From Stictocephala bisonia (taxonomy: Eukaryota; Arthropoda; Insecta; Hemiptera; Membracidae), in assembly GCA_035578905.1 (NCBI GenBank), contig JAQJVL010001186.1:172239-236238 (forward strand): a stretch of DNA of 64,000 bases, in the 5' to 3' direction. Positions 35,517-46,760 of this stretch are shown in pieces (positions within the stretch are counted from its first letter, which is position 1; each line of letters opens with the position of its first letter). The notes beneath the pieces were generated by a model. The model ran no database searches. It had not been told where the DNA came from and saw nothing but the letters and a program-made list of their open reading frames with translations. Made by a program: the position numbers and the translations under genes.

Positions 35517-36904
35517 ATGAACACAGCATCATTAGTGTTAAAACCAGCAATCCTAACCTCATCGTTAGACCATAATTATGCCTCTACATTACCTCGAGTG
35601 ACTACTGGGAACAACAATGGGAAGCACACGCTAGAAGACAACAACATTAATCACCAAGTAAAAAGTTTGTAACTGATCCAATTAATTACGTAAAAGTTGA
35701 TTCCATGGATTTAAGTAACACTGATCCCGGTAACCTATCAATAAATGACTTTGAACCTGTAAAAAATAGAAAATCCAAATCGTCCTCATCTCGTATCCAG
35801 CCTCCCAATCAACGTTACAAAACCGTTATCCAAAATAGGTTTGAACCTATATCTACTCCTAGCGACGACAATAACATTACTGCGTCTCCTAAATCCCAAA
35901 ACATTCCACCCATCTTCCTTCATGACTCAAACAACTACCAATCATTGATTGCAGACCTTGACAACGTCTTACAACATGATTATTACACTGTTAATAAAGG
36001 TACCTCTATTAAGATTAACGTTTCAACCTCTGACGACTTCCACGCATTGGCAGCGCATTTTGATAGTTTGAATGTGCCATATCATTCCTTTTGCCCTCCT
36101 GATAACAAGCGACTTTCTGTAATCATGAGGAACATTCCTCTTTCCTTATCTGACGAAGAGATATACAATGAGCTGAAGTCTAAACACTACCCAGTGTTAA
36201 AAGTCTCACGGCTATTCAACAAAGACAAATATCCTATGCCTCTTTGCGCTATTGAACTGGAAGATTCAGATATCGGAAATGAAATATTTGGTCTTGAATT
36301 TCTTTTTCATTCTAAAATTCAAATTGAATTGAAACGTAAATCTAAGTCCATCCCACAGTGCACTCGTTGCCAGCGCTTCGGACACACTAAGAATTATTGT
36401 TAACTCCAACCTCGATGTGTCAAGTGCACAGGTAACCATCTATATTCTGAGTGTTCCAAAAAGAAAGAAGATTCAGTCCAATGTGTCAACTGTGGTGATT
36501 CACATACAGCCAATTATCGGGGATGCCCCTACTTCCTCAACCTAAAATCACGTTCCAAACAAAATAAAAAAATTCTCACATCAGAAAATGCTCAAAATTT
36601 TGACACATTTAATGTGACTTTTAGTAATTTTCCTCCGCTGAAAACAAATGAAGGAGCTCTGACTACAAAAAACCAAAAGGGTGATAATATACGCTCACCA
36701 CATGTCAACTATGCTAGCGTTGTCAACGGTGCACAGCCTAAACGTCCTGTAAATAATATGACTGACTCAAGCCATGTTCAACCAGAAAAGGACTCCCTCC
36801 ATCCAGTATTTAATTCTTTATTAACACTAATTAAGCCTTATATTCCTCAAATTAGATCATTCATTTCAGAGTTAATATCATCGATTTTTAAGAATGGTTT
36901 TTAA
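35517..36904 (+). pseudogene. Jockey ORF1 (gag-like nucleic-acid-binding protein), broken
   Basis: ORF1 proteins of jockey elements bind the element RNA. The region before the zinc knuckles (around LSVIMRNIPLSLSDEEIY, about 36114) matches the Gag pre-zinc-finger domain. It is followed by three knuckles: CTRCQRFGHTKNYC, CVKCTGNHLYSEC and CVNCGDSHTANYRGC. A TAA at 36401-36403 interrupts directly after the first knuckle, and the frame continues beyond it to 36904. The main frame opens at 35705. An upstream ATG at 35517 begins a plausible N-terminus that needs a frame change near 35665 to join. Confidence 0.88.
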
Positions 36905-39607
36905 CTTACAAGCCGTTCATAATTTAAATATACTAAATTGGAATGCAAACGGTTTGAAGGTAAAACGCTCTTCATTTATTGTATTTCTTGCTCAAAATAA
37001 AGCAGACATTGCCTGTGTTACAGAGACACATTTGATATCAACCGAAAAATTCGTAATTCCTGGTTACGTTATATACAGAGCTGACAGAGATTCACCAAGG
37101 GCATCAGGCGGTGTAGCCATATTGATCAAAAGACATATATATCACCATTAATTATATTTGCCACAATTTGGAAATTTAGAAATAATTGGAATTAAATACA
37201 AACAAAGAACGATGAATTAGTTTTATATTCTGCCTACCATGCTCCACGGTACAAATTTTCAAAATTCTATATTGACAATCTCTTTCAAGATAATACTCCT
37301 ACTATTCTACTAGGAGATCTAAATTGCAAACATGAAGCTTGGGGCTGCAAGGTAACCAATCCTAATGGCAGAAGGCTGCTAGCAGCAACGTTAGATACTA
37401 ATCTTACGGTGGTAGCCCCTAGTGAACCAACACATTATTCCTACAATCCTAATGTTAGACCAGATATATTAGACATTGGTATATTAAAAAATGTTCCTTA
37501 TCCAACACACATGACCCCTATTATTGATCTCGATTCTGACCATCTACCAGTCTTAATATCTTTTAACGATCCGCCTGTACTTGAGCCCGTAAATGACAAA
37601 TTAATCAAAGGGGCGGTAGATTGGAACACATTTAAAGAAGCATTTCAAGATCATTTTGATCCATTGCAACATCTTTCGACTCCAGCACAGATAGATGACG
37701 CTATCAATACATTTTTGGACTCTGTTAGGGTTTCGGTAGATAAAGCAACGAGTCACCCGTTTCAGCCTGCAAGAACTCATTCTCCAACTCCGAAGTATAT
37801 TCTATCGCTTATCAGGCTGAAGAACAAATGCAGAAGATTGTGGCAACTACAAAGAAATCCTGCTTTACGTAGGAGGTATAATCAATTAAACAGGCGCGTT
37901 AAATGGGAATTAGACCGCTTTCGATACGAGTCATACAACAAATATTTGTCTAATCTATCTCCTAATGACAACAATTCCTTATGGTTGGCTACAAAACGTA
38001 TCCTAAAGGAAAACACCCCGATCCCTAGCTTGACAAATAATGGGTTTGTGTACAACAGCAAGACAGAAAAAGCCAATGTGTTAGCTGATTTTTATCAATC
38101 AACATTCCGCCCAAACGAAGACATCCAAGATATGGAATTTTCTGATCATGTTACCTCAGTGATTTCTTCAGCATGGCATACTGTAGAACTTCCAGTGAAA
38201 TACACTTCTCCATCTGAAATTTCTCACCATTTGAAGTCGTTAAAAACAAAAAAATCTCCTGGTCATGATGGGATACCTAACATAGTACTGTGTAACTTGC
38301 CTCGTAGAGGACTTGCTTTCCTTGCATCCCTCTTCAACGCTTGCCTTAGCATTTCATATTTCCCGACATCATGGAAACATTCACAAATCATTGTGATCCA
38401 CAAACCTGGAAAGCCTTCATCTCAAGTAAGTAGTTACCGTCCAATAAGTCTTCTCCCCACGCTTTCAAAATTATTTGAGAAAATTATTAAAAGTCGCTTA
38501 GATGCTTTTGTAAGTACTACCTCTCTTATCCCACCACACCAATTTGGATTTCGTTCTCATCATTCTACTAATCACCAGCTGTTAAGAGTATCAGAAGACA
38601 TTATTCAGGGCTTTGATAACAAAAATCACACTACTGCCGTATTTTTAGACATAGCTCAAGCGTTTGATCGTGTTTGGCACGACGGTTTATTGTTTAAATT
38701 AAGACAATCTGGGATCCCTTGTTATATGTTCAAAATTATAAGAAGTTTCCTCAAAGATAGGAAATTTTCAGTCAAAATTGGTGGTGTTCTATCTACGGTA
38801 AGACCTGTTAATGCTGGAGTACCCCAAGGTGCAATTTTATCTCCTCTTCTATTTAACATATACACATCCGATTTGCCTACGTCAAATAATGCCAAAATTG
38901 CTACATTTGCTGATGATACTCTTATTTACTCTAGTCATCATGACATTGAAACTGCAACCATGAGAGTACAAGAGTCTTTGGAATGCGTAGTTACTTGGTT
39001 TTCAAAATGGAGGATAGCTATCAACCCGACCAAAAGCGAGGCAAAGATTTTCACTCTACGTCGGCCTTTAGAACCTCAAAATATCACAATTTTAAATGAA
39101 GAAATACCCTGGAACCCTACCGATCAAGCAATAAAATATTTAGGTGTTTATTTTGATCGTAAACTAAATTGGAAATTCCACATAAATAAGAAACTTAACC
39201 TTGCTTATGGAAGACTGTCAAAATTATTTCCATTAATAAACAAGAAATCATCTCTGTCTGTAAAAAACGGCCTTCTTATTTACAAAACTATTCTACGACC
39301 ACTTTTGTTGTACGGCTGTCAAGTTTGGGGTACTGCCTCAGAAAGAACATTAAAGAAACTGCAGGTATTTCAAAACAAAGTTTTACGACTCATACTGAAG
39401 TGCCCTTGGTATGTGCGTAATACCCAGATTCATCATGAACTTGGAATTGTTCCCGTTCATCAGTTCATTAAAAATTCGACTCAACAATTATTTAAGAAAC
39501 TTCCATCTGTAAGTGGTGTACAACACTTCAACATAGGACATCCGACCAACATCAGGACGCTCCGCCTAAAACCAAGGCTACCTCAAGACATTTTTGAACT
39601 ACCATAA
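36894..39607 (+). pseudogene. Jockey ORF2 (endonuclease and reverse transcriptase), broken
   Basis: The N-terminal AP-type endonuclease begins NILNWNANGLKVKRSSF, with TETHL for the catalytic Glu. Its later motifs are LLGDLNCKHEAWG at about 37310 and DSDHLPV at about 37535. The reverse transcriptase follows: KSPGHDGI, SYRPISLLP, FLDIAQAFDRVWH, GVPQGAILSPLLFNIY, and catalytic FADD at 38906-38917. Downstream KYLGV and the C-terminal LLYGCQVWG region are present. Lesions: an in-frame TAA at 37149-37151 and a frame change near 37200. After that the frame is open for over 730 codons. The ATG at 36894 overlaps the ORF1 stop. Confidence 0.92.
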
Positions 39608-39810
39608 ACATGCTTTAATCAAGGAAGTTTAATATCAAACATTTTGAACTCTGTTCCTGAGGTGCCGAATGGCTGACCTCAATATTTATAGTTCTCTGTT
39701 ATTATCTTTTTCTAACATTTTCTGTCACTTAATTCTACCTTAGCCTGTATAGCATTTTGTAACTTGCTGAACGGTTAATAAAATTGTAAAAAAAAAAAAA
39801 AAAAAAAAAA

Positions 39811-40060
39811 CTATGAGTTTAATCTTCAGCTGTTAAACAAAAATAAATGAAATGAACACTCTTGAAATAGGCTAAATAGGTGGCAAAGCAATTAGTGTGA
39901 GTGAGATACTGTACCGAAATGTAATATTGTAATTTTACGTTATATAGTTAATATACCGATTTTTGTATTGAATAGTTACATGCCGAGGCCGAAGGCCGAG
40001 GTGTATCGAGCGTAGCGAGCGTCGGGGTTGGCACGCGAAGCGTGCAGGGGTGTCCCCTAG
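39811..40060 (+). mobile_element. Helitron 3' half abutting the jockey poly(A)
   Basis: Starting CTATGAGTTTAATCTTCAGC directly after the poly(A), this is nearly identical to the 3' half of the Helitron at 25161-25705. It ends with GGCACGCGAAGCGTGC and AGGGGTGTCCCCTAG (CTAG at 40057-40060). The matching 5' half is not found before the jockey element. Confidence 0.88.
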
Positions 40061-40689
40061 TATCTCATATAATTAAAAATATTATTTAAATTATAACAAT
40101 TAAAATAAATCCATGGTTACTGATTATTCATTTAAGGCCAAGTTTTATTTTTTATTTTTGTTCAAGCTATCAGCTAGTGAACAGGCATTCTCAAGGGTTT
40201 CAGTTTCCAATGGTGGTGGGACCAGCATGATTGATAAGTAGAAATTAAATATTGAGTAACGTAGTGTAGTATCAATAGTATTTAGAACTCTTGTACAATT
40301 TACTCCCCGACAAAGAGACAGATTTATATTTATTTATTTATAATGCTGAACTATTATACTTATTTTTTAGTTTATTACTAATTAGATTTAATATTGTCTT
40401 TCACAATGTAAGCAATAATTATACAGTTTACTAGTTTTTTTAACTAGTATTATTAGTAAAATTACCAGCATTCTCTTGCACAATTTTCATGAATGTACAA
40501 TTCATTAATGTTGTCTAATATTTTTTTACCAACCTACATAGTATGGTAAAATAAACTTACTAACGTAAAATATTGTATATTTGACAACTAAGTGAGTTTT
40601 ATTCTTTTAGATCACATATAAAATAATACAGATTTTATATGTGATCTTTAGTATTTTGTTATTTATTTATTTACTTATTTATTTCTTTA
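40061..40689. other. AT-rich stretch, no supported gene
   Basis: A short frame near 40165 reads LSASEQAFSRVS, faintly like the hAT dimerisation motif, but it is too short and broken to call. A small palindrome (GATCACATATAAAAT / ATTTTATATGTGATC) sits at about 40610-40648. Confidence 0.4.
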
Positions 40690-41565
40690 TTAAAATTGAA
40701 CCTTTATTCATCACGTAATATTGAAAATGAAGAAGAAAGAAATCATAGAAGGCCGAAAAGATTTTGTGCAAGGACTAATTTTGATTTTAATATGAAAATC
40801 AGTTTAGAATGTCTCAAGCTTGCATTGAGTCTGTGCTTCTATTCTGTAAGTCTCATATTCAACACCCTACAGGAAAAAGTGGCACTCTGATACCCAAACA
40901 ACAACTTTGTGTAACTCTGAATTGGTTAGGAACTGGGAGCCAATTTCATGCAGTTGGGCTCGCACATGGAATCCGTGAGTCATCTGAACAGAGATCAGTG
41001 ATGAGAGTTGTCAGAACTGTCAATACACACCTTCTAAGAAATGTGGTAGCCCTCCTTGCCAATCCCGACGAAGAAATGAACAATTTCTTTAATATAGCTC
41101 AATTCCCTAATGTTGTAGGTGTCATTGATGGTTTCCTCACCCCCTTTGATCCTCCTTCAAATAATGGATATGCGTTTGTTGATAGAAAAGGACAAATTAT
41201 TTAAACTTATGTTTGTATGTGGATCATCATTGTAGTTTTTTTATGTAAACTCGAACTGGCCTGGTAGTTTACATGATAGTCATGTTTTGAACCTGAATAG
41301 TTTTCATGAAAGAATGGAACAAGGAAACTTGTTTCCAAACTTTAAGGATATTCAGGTTATCCTTGGAAGAGATGGCTGACAACCCCTCTCAATAAGGACA
41401 CAAGAAACCCTGGAGAAAGGCGTTATAACAGAAGACTAAAGGTAACTCGAAGAGTTATAGAATGTGCTTTGGGAGTACTGAAAGAAAAGTTTCCTTGTTT
41501 GAAGCATTAGGTCAAGCCTAGGTTTACAGCTAATGTTGTGAAATGTTACACAGCCTTATGAAATA
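40690..41565 (+). pseudogene. PIF/Harbinger (HARBI1-like) transposase remnant
   Basis: The frame at 40809-41204 contains QHPTGKSGTLIPKQQLC, MRVVRTVN and FPNVVGVIDG, the last holding the first catalytic Asp, then NNGYAFVDRKGQ. After a frame change NSNWPGSLHDSHVLN supplies the second Asp, and TRRVIECALGVLKEKFPCL the catalytic Glu region. A short N-terminal piece (RRPKRFCARTNFDFN) lies in another frame near 40740-40800. Several frameshifts and stops are present. No terminal inverted repeats were identified. The 3' end runs straight into a jockey fragment. Confidence 0.8.
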
Positions 41566-42666
41566 TATCAAGACGGTTCAGGTGTCGATGAAAGCGAAAT
41601 TACTGAATACCTGGATTCACCCCTACAATTGGACTTACCAATCAAATCATCCCAACCTTCAGAAGTAAAGAATGCTATAGATGGCCTTCGACCTCACAAG
41701 TCTCCAGGAATCAACCTTGTTAGTGGAGAAGTTTTAAAGAACTTGCCAAGGAAGTGAGTAATTATGCTCACATACATATTCAACGTAATCATAAGACTAC
41801 AAGTTTTTCCTGCTCAATGGAAATTAGCTCAGTTGGTTGTTGTGCCTAAACCAGGAAAACCCTTAATTGAAGTGACTTCATATAGGCCTATAAGTCTACT
41901 ACCAATACCGTCTAAGTTGTTTGAAAAATTGCTACTTCAACGTTTACAAACTGCTACAAAACATCCTCGTAAATGACACCACTACTACCACAGCTACTTT
42001 TGCTGATGACACAGGGAGGACCCCATAGCTGCATCTCAATACTTACAAGACAGTCTTAACCATATAGAAAGGTGGCTGCATAAATGGAGGATCAAGGTGA
42101 ATGAAACCAAATCTAGCCATATCACCTTTACCCTAAGACATGGACACTCTCCCCCTGTATCACTCAACAACATCTCTTTACCTCAAGTGGAGTCTGTCAA
42201 ATATTTAGGTATACATCTGGATAAGAGATTGACTTGGAGATCACATATATGGCATAAAAGAGTGCAACTAAATTTGAAATCCTAAAAACTGTCATGGATT
42301 CTGAACTACAAATAAAAACTTAGTAAACATAACAAAATTCTTCTTTATAAAATTACATTAAAACCTGTCTGGGCATATGGTTTGCAACTTTGGGGGACGA
42401 GTAGGAGTAGTGAATCAAATATTGAAATTATTCAACGTTTTCAGTCGAAGACTTTAAGAACGTTGGTGCTCCATGGTTCAATCAGAACTATACACAATGA
42501 CCTTCAGATTTTGACAGTAAAAGAGGAGATCAAGCGGGTTAGTTTAAAATATCAAGAAAAGTTAAACCATCATCAAAAATACCTTGCACTTAATTTGCTC
42601 GACAACTGTCATGAGGTCGCAAGGTTGAATCGAGCAACGGTATTGAGCCTGCCGTACAGATTTTAA
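41566..42666 (+). pseudogene. Second jockey-type reverse transcriptase remnant, internally deleted
   Basis: From the 5' end: DGSGVDESEITEYLDSPL, HKSPGIN, then VFPAQWKLAQLVVVPKPGKP and SYRPISLLPIPSKLFEKLL. After about 41970 the central fingers/palm region is missing, and the sequence resumes with TATFADDT, then KYLGIHLDKRLTWRSHI and a C-terminal part (QLWGTSRSSESNIEIIQ). It has multiple stops and frame changes, including a TGA at about 41755. It differs from the element at 35340-39810, so it is a separate family or an old copy. Confidence 0.85.
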
Positions 42667-43472
42667 CTTTGAAACATTTTCGTTCAATGACTTTTTTGGT
42701 GCACTATTTCTGAATAGTCACCTACTCACGTGCTTGTAAAAATGCCATATTTTTTACTTATTGTTGTGTTGAATTTAACAGATTGTAAAATAAAACATTT
42801 ATAAAAAAATAATTTTCATTTGAACAGCTGTTACTTTTTGATTCATAAAAATCCCTCTACATGTTATTCTTATGGCTGAAAAACGAACTTTGAGGGCTTC
42901 ACATGCCCTTCAGACTGAAAAATTCGAAGAATTAAGACCTTAATGCACAACTACGAACAGAGGCAAATATTTTGACACCTCGACCATTTCAGTCGGGTAA
43001 GAAATAAAGGAGGAGTTCCGTTGACAAAAAACGGCTTCACGTATTATATATAAATAATTTAGAGTAGTCGTTTCTCTTGACGAAAAACACCAAACACATG
43101 GGTTTCTATTTCAACAATTCGTCCCGTAATATTGATCTTAGGTGAATAATTTTCACAGTGGACTATAAATTGATTTTTGTGAAAATTATTTTTTTTAGAT
43201 AAATGTGTTACATTTTATTAGACGTTCTGTATAATATTAAATAAAAAAGGAAAAAACGTCATAATGTAGACTTATTGTCTACTACATTGGACCTTAAATA
43301 ATTATAAAATATTCACTATAAAACATTATAATAATAAGTCAAAACTGCACAGTTTTAATAGAACCGCATGTTTTGTCCCGCTGGTAGAAATCATGTGCAT
43401 TTGAGTCTGAAGGATGTTTACTAATAAACTAAGAGATACATGGAACATCTAATAACATTATTGTTGTCCTTG
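42667..43472. other. Stretch without a supported gene
   Basis: AT-rich. 43060-43150 shares several words with 20025-20110 (GTTTCTCTTGACGAAAAACA versus an inverse-like block), suggesting another decayed dispersed repeat. Confidence 0.4.
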
Positions 43473-43754
43473 TTTAATTGTACGTTATGACTTATGCATA
43501 TTAAAATGTTATATTAAGTTTTTATAATATTTATCCTAGTTGGAACAACAATTCTACCAGAAATTAACTACTTTTCATTGTGTATTAACTTTAAATTTTT
43601 ATTAGTAAAACACCTGTAAATGAAATCGTATTTAAATTTCAATAGCTTGCGTGGTTGAAACGTATGTTTTAAAAAGTCAGAATTTTAACTTTTCAAGAAA
43701 ACATTCTTATCTTATTTTTGAAACAATATTTTCTTGTCTTCCAGCAGTTGTACA

Positions 43755-43852
43755 ATTAATTACTTGGCCACGTTGTAATCGTCATTACATGTATAGTTAC
43801 TATACATTTCATACCAATTATAACGTGACTAAGTAATTCATTTTATGACCTC
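43755..43852. repeat. Short foldback nested in the left arm
   Basis: AATTACTTGGCCACGTTGTA and TATAACGTGACTAAGTAATT pair around CATGTATAGTTACTATACAT. Confidence 0.75.
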
Positions 43853-44259
43853 TTTAAGACAAGAAAACATTGTTTCAGGATATTAATAAATATTTTTTTC
43901 TTCAAAAGTTACAATTCGAGACATGAGAACCAGAGGGTTCTATCTACAGTTTTGTAAATTTTTCAGTAGACCAGTTTAAAGTTTGCTTCCTCTCACAGCC
44001 CTAATTTATGGGGTTATTAATGAAAAAATGGGTTATAAATAATCAACAGTTTATAGACATGTAGATGAAAAGTAATTTATTTAATATTATTAAGAGTACA
44101 ATTTTTTACAATTTTTTTAACATAGTAGAAACCGCAGATAGAACCTTTTGTCTCTGAGTAAAACTTGATAGTTAAAATCCATAAAGTTCTTGGAACAGAA
44201 TTGTAGTTAAGTATTCGACGTCAACTGCAGGCATCCATTTCAACATATATTTGATGTCT

Positions 44260-45514
44260 TTAACCTTGTCTTTTGGTAAAGGTCTTAGCTGGAATATTCT
44301 TACCAGATGTACTGGTGTATGACTTTCCCTGTTGACGGTTTTCCTTTCTTATGTTTTTTTCCACTTCTTTGGATTTCGTTGCCTTTTTCTTGGTTTTTTC
44401 TTTTCTTTCATAGGAGTTATTTCCTCAGGTTGTTCAGTTTCTGTGTCACTGTAGGCAACCAAAGACAGATTCTGCTGTTGGCTTGAGTCCGCATCCGGAG
44501 TGTGGGTGTTACTTATAGTGATGCTGTTTCCACTGTCTGGCATTAACACTGGTAATGGAGTTCCGTTTTAAACTTCTAGATTGTCATTTTCTTCGGTCTC
44601 ACAAACATCATCGGGGTCATCGATCTCAAACAACCTATAAACAAATGTTCAGTTATAATAACCCAAACTTAATTTATTTATTGAACATTCAAATGAATAC
44701 ACGATTCAATAAAATTGTCCTAAAACATGAAAATATTTGTTTAAGTAGGCCTACTTCCAGAGTTTTAATAGTGACTGAAATAGTTTAATTTTCTGGAAGC
44801 TAGACACACGGTCGAGTCGGCGCACGGCCTAATCTGGGAACTATAAGGCAGGCCCTTCGGTAACCTAGCCTAAACGCCGCAGAGTGCCGTTTAGCATAAG
44901 GCTTGGCCGTATGGTTTGGACCATGTGTCTTGCTTCCTTATGCTTCACAACGGCAAAAATTTCCTTAACTCGAGCTTCCGGCTTCATCCTGGTCTATTTT
45001 GGCCTTTATTCATGCTCAGCTTAGCCGACGGTATTGCCTTTCTTCCGCTTCACCTCGAAATTTATTTATGTTTTAGTCCTTGTAGACCAAAGAGCTAAGC
45101 CAATAAATTATAGTTTATATGTAAATTAGATTTAATTTAATCACAATTTAAGCTAGGCTACATCGTAAACATTGTAGTTAGGCTAACCAATGAAAACTGT
45201 ATGCAGAAAAACTTAATGTAATCCGTGTTTCGTATATAAAATATACAAATTATTGATAATTTATTTAAGTAATTTTTATATATAATCAGTCAAAGCCAAA
45301 CAAATTTACATGGCCATAACAATACTGTTCAATTATACCAATATTCTTACCTTTTACAAAGTTTTCGCCGCTTTGGAGAAGGAGTGAATTCATCTTCACT
45401 GTCGTCATCATTTCTTACCGGTACGTATTCTTCATCAGAACTGTCATTATTTTCTGATGATATACTACCATCAGACATTTCCTCAATCATCTTATTTATG
45501 GTATAATCATCCAT
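44260..45514 (-). pseudogene. Two-exon gene for an acidic then Lys/Arg-rich protein, broken
   Basis: Exon 1 is 45351-45514, starting MDDYTINKMIEEMS, acidic, and ending before a GTAAGA donor. Exon 2 starts at 44634 after an ATAG acceptor, and the phases agree (AG|G). It reads LFEIDDPDDVCETEE, meets an in-frame TAA at 44568-44570, continues to a Lys/Arg-rich stretch (KKPRKRQRNPKKWKK), and after a one-base shift in an A run goes on with QQGKSYTSTSGKNIPAK before ending near 44260. I associate the KW.KN.RK...GK.Y.S.SGK.VPAK pattern with a large multi-copy insect family of unknown function; this is memory, not a search result. The downstream Cys-rich part expected in that family is missing. Confidence 0.6.
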
Positions 45515-46030
45515 TTAGATTGCTTGTAAGATACACAGTGCTACAACATTAAACTTATTACCAAAACATAACCTCAATAGTGGCAACAACAAAACTTTAA
45601 CAGCTGATGCTGCAGATAGAACTGTCTGGTTCTCAGGTTTGCCAACTTTTGCAGATAGAACTATATTTCCCTGCTCATAACTCATAAACTATTTAGTGTA
45701 TCGTTATGAAAATATTACATATTTAAAGAAATAAGCTTTAGGTGTTTAATACTGCAAAAAAATGAAAATTACAAAAAATTGCAGATGGAACCCTCTGGTT
45801 CTCACGTCTCGAATTCTGAAATTTATAAAACTTATAGAAAACACTCTTGTCAAAGAAAATATAAATGCGATACATTAACGAGTTTTTTAGTAACAAAAGT
45901 GTAAATCTTATGCACAGTGAAAACTAGTTTACATCCCAGTACGCTTTTTGTTCCAACTAGGACAAAAATTATTAAATATTATAATAACATTTAAACATGC
46001 ATAAATCATAACGTACAATTAAATAAATAA

Positions 46031-46345
46031 AAGTAAATGGTTCCAAAGAATTGGCACAAATGTTCCCCCATATTAAACATTAAAAAATCAAAACTTTGAA
46101 AATTTAAAAACTAGTCAAGTTAGAGACATACAGTATTTACTAAAACTATTTTACATTGTAATTTACATCTTTCCTGAAAATTTAATAAAAATCGTAAGAG
46201 CCGTTATTGAAAAAATTATATCTTTGTATGTTTTTGCCCATAAAATAAAAAATTAACATTTCAAAAAAAATTGTTTAGACCAACCTTAAAAACATTAAAA
46301 AAGATCACAATACTTTATATATGCTAACGCATGGGAGAAAGTAAA
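46031..46345. repeat. Dispersed repeat family C, internally deleted copy
   Basis: Starts AATGGTTCCAAAGAATTGGC and ends ATATATGCTAACGCATGGG. The central section with the CGGACAGACAT words is missing. Confidence 0.7.
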
Positions 46346-46520
46346 AAAATCGTGATAGTGGATTTTTCAGATGACTCTTAGATTCGAAGTAAACAACCTT
46401 CAAACTCGGGCACACATCATATCTGCGCCGACAGAAGCGTACCATCTACAAAAAAAGTACAGTTAACATTTTAGTTAGACATGAGCTTTACTAAGTATAC
46501 ATCAATCGATTTAACTAGTT

Positions 46521-46760
46521 TCAAGAAGAGCGCCAGGGGTTGGACGCTGATACGAGGACTCGCAGTGGTGAGGGAGACCGACGCTTGGGTCGGTACAGCG
46601 GACTGGTGGAGTAGGCGCGGCGGATGACCTCCACCTGAGCATCGTCCAGGTACATGGGGAGCTGCAGGGACCTCTGCATCACGTACCTCATGGTCAACTG
46701 TTGGACGTCCAGTGGTAGTAACGACTGCTCGTACTTGTTGACTACAGAGTTCAGGGCCTC
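46521..46760 (-). CDS. CFAP61: CFAP61 last coding exon
   Basis: Follows the acceptor GTACTTTAG. It encodes 79 residues beginning EALNSVVNKYEQ, containing MQRSLQLPMYLDD (the conserved C-terminal LPMY), then a basic tail with YRPKRRSPSPLRV ending NPWRSS and TGA at 46521-46523. The tail beyond LPMY looks lineage-specific. Confidence 0.88.
   Translation of the reverse strand, partial: EALNSVVNKYEQSLLPLDVQQLTMRYVMQRSLQLPMYLDDAQVEVIRRAYSTSPLYRPKRRSPSPLRVLVSASNPWRSS

Larger units (their letters stand above)
35340..39810 (+). mobile_element. Jockey-type non-LTR retrotransposon, nearly full length
   Basis: 5' region, gag-like ORF1, endonuclease and reverse-transcriptase ORF2, a short 3' UTR and a 22-base poly(A) at 39789-39810. 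ORF1 and ORF2 overlap by 11 bases, as is common in the jockey clade. The 5' boundary lies somewhere after the foldback element that ends at about 35335. Both ORFs carry a small number of disabling changes, so the copy is fairly young but probably inactive. No target-site duplication was found. Confidence 0.93.
43473..46023. mobile_element. DNA element with long inverted termini carrying a pseudogene
   Basis: The left end TTTAATTGTACGTTATGA and the right end TCATAACGTACAATTAAA are inverse complements. The similarity continues inward (TATCCTAGTTGGAACAA versus TTGTTCCAACTAGGACA) and on to GAACCAGAGGGTTC near 43935 and GAACCCTCTGGTTC near 45790. Between the arms lies a two-exon minus-strand pseudogene. 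A 530-bp relative without the gene lies at 16430-16960. The superfamily is not identified, and no DDE transposase is visible. Confidence 0.7.

Noticed and set aside
40160..40330. hAT transposase dimerisation motif (LSASEQAFS)
   Set aside because: Only a few residues fit and the frame breaks at once. The match is too short to separate from chance.
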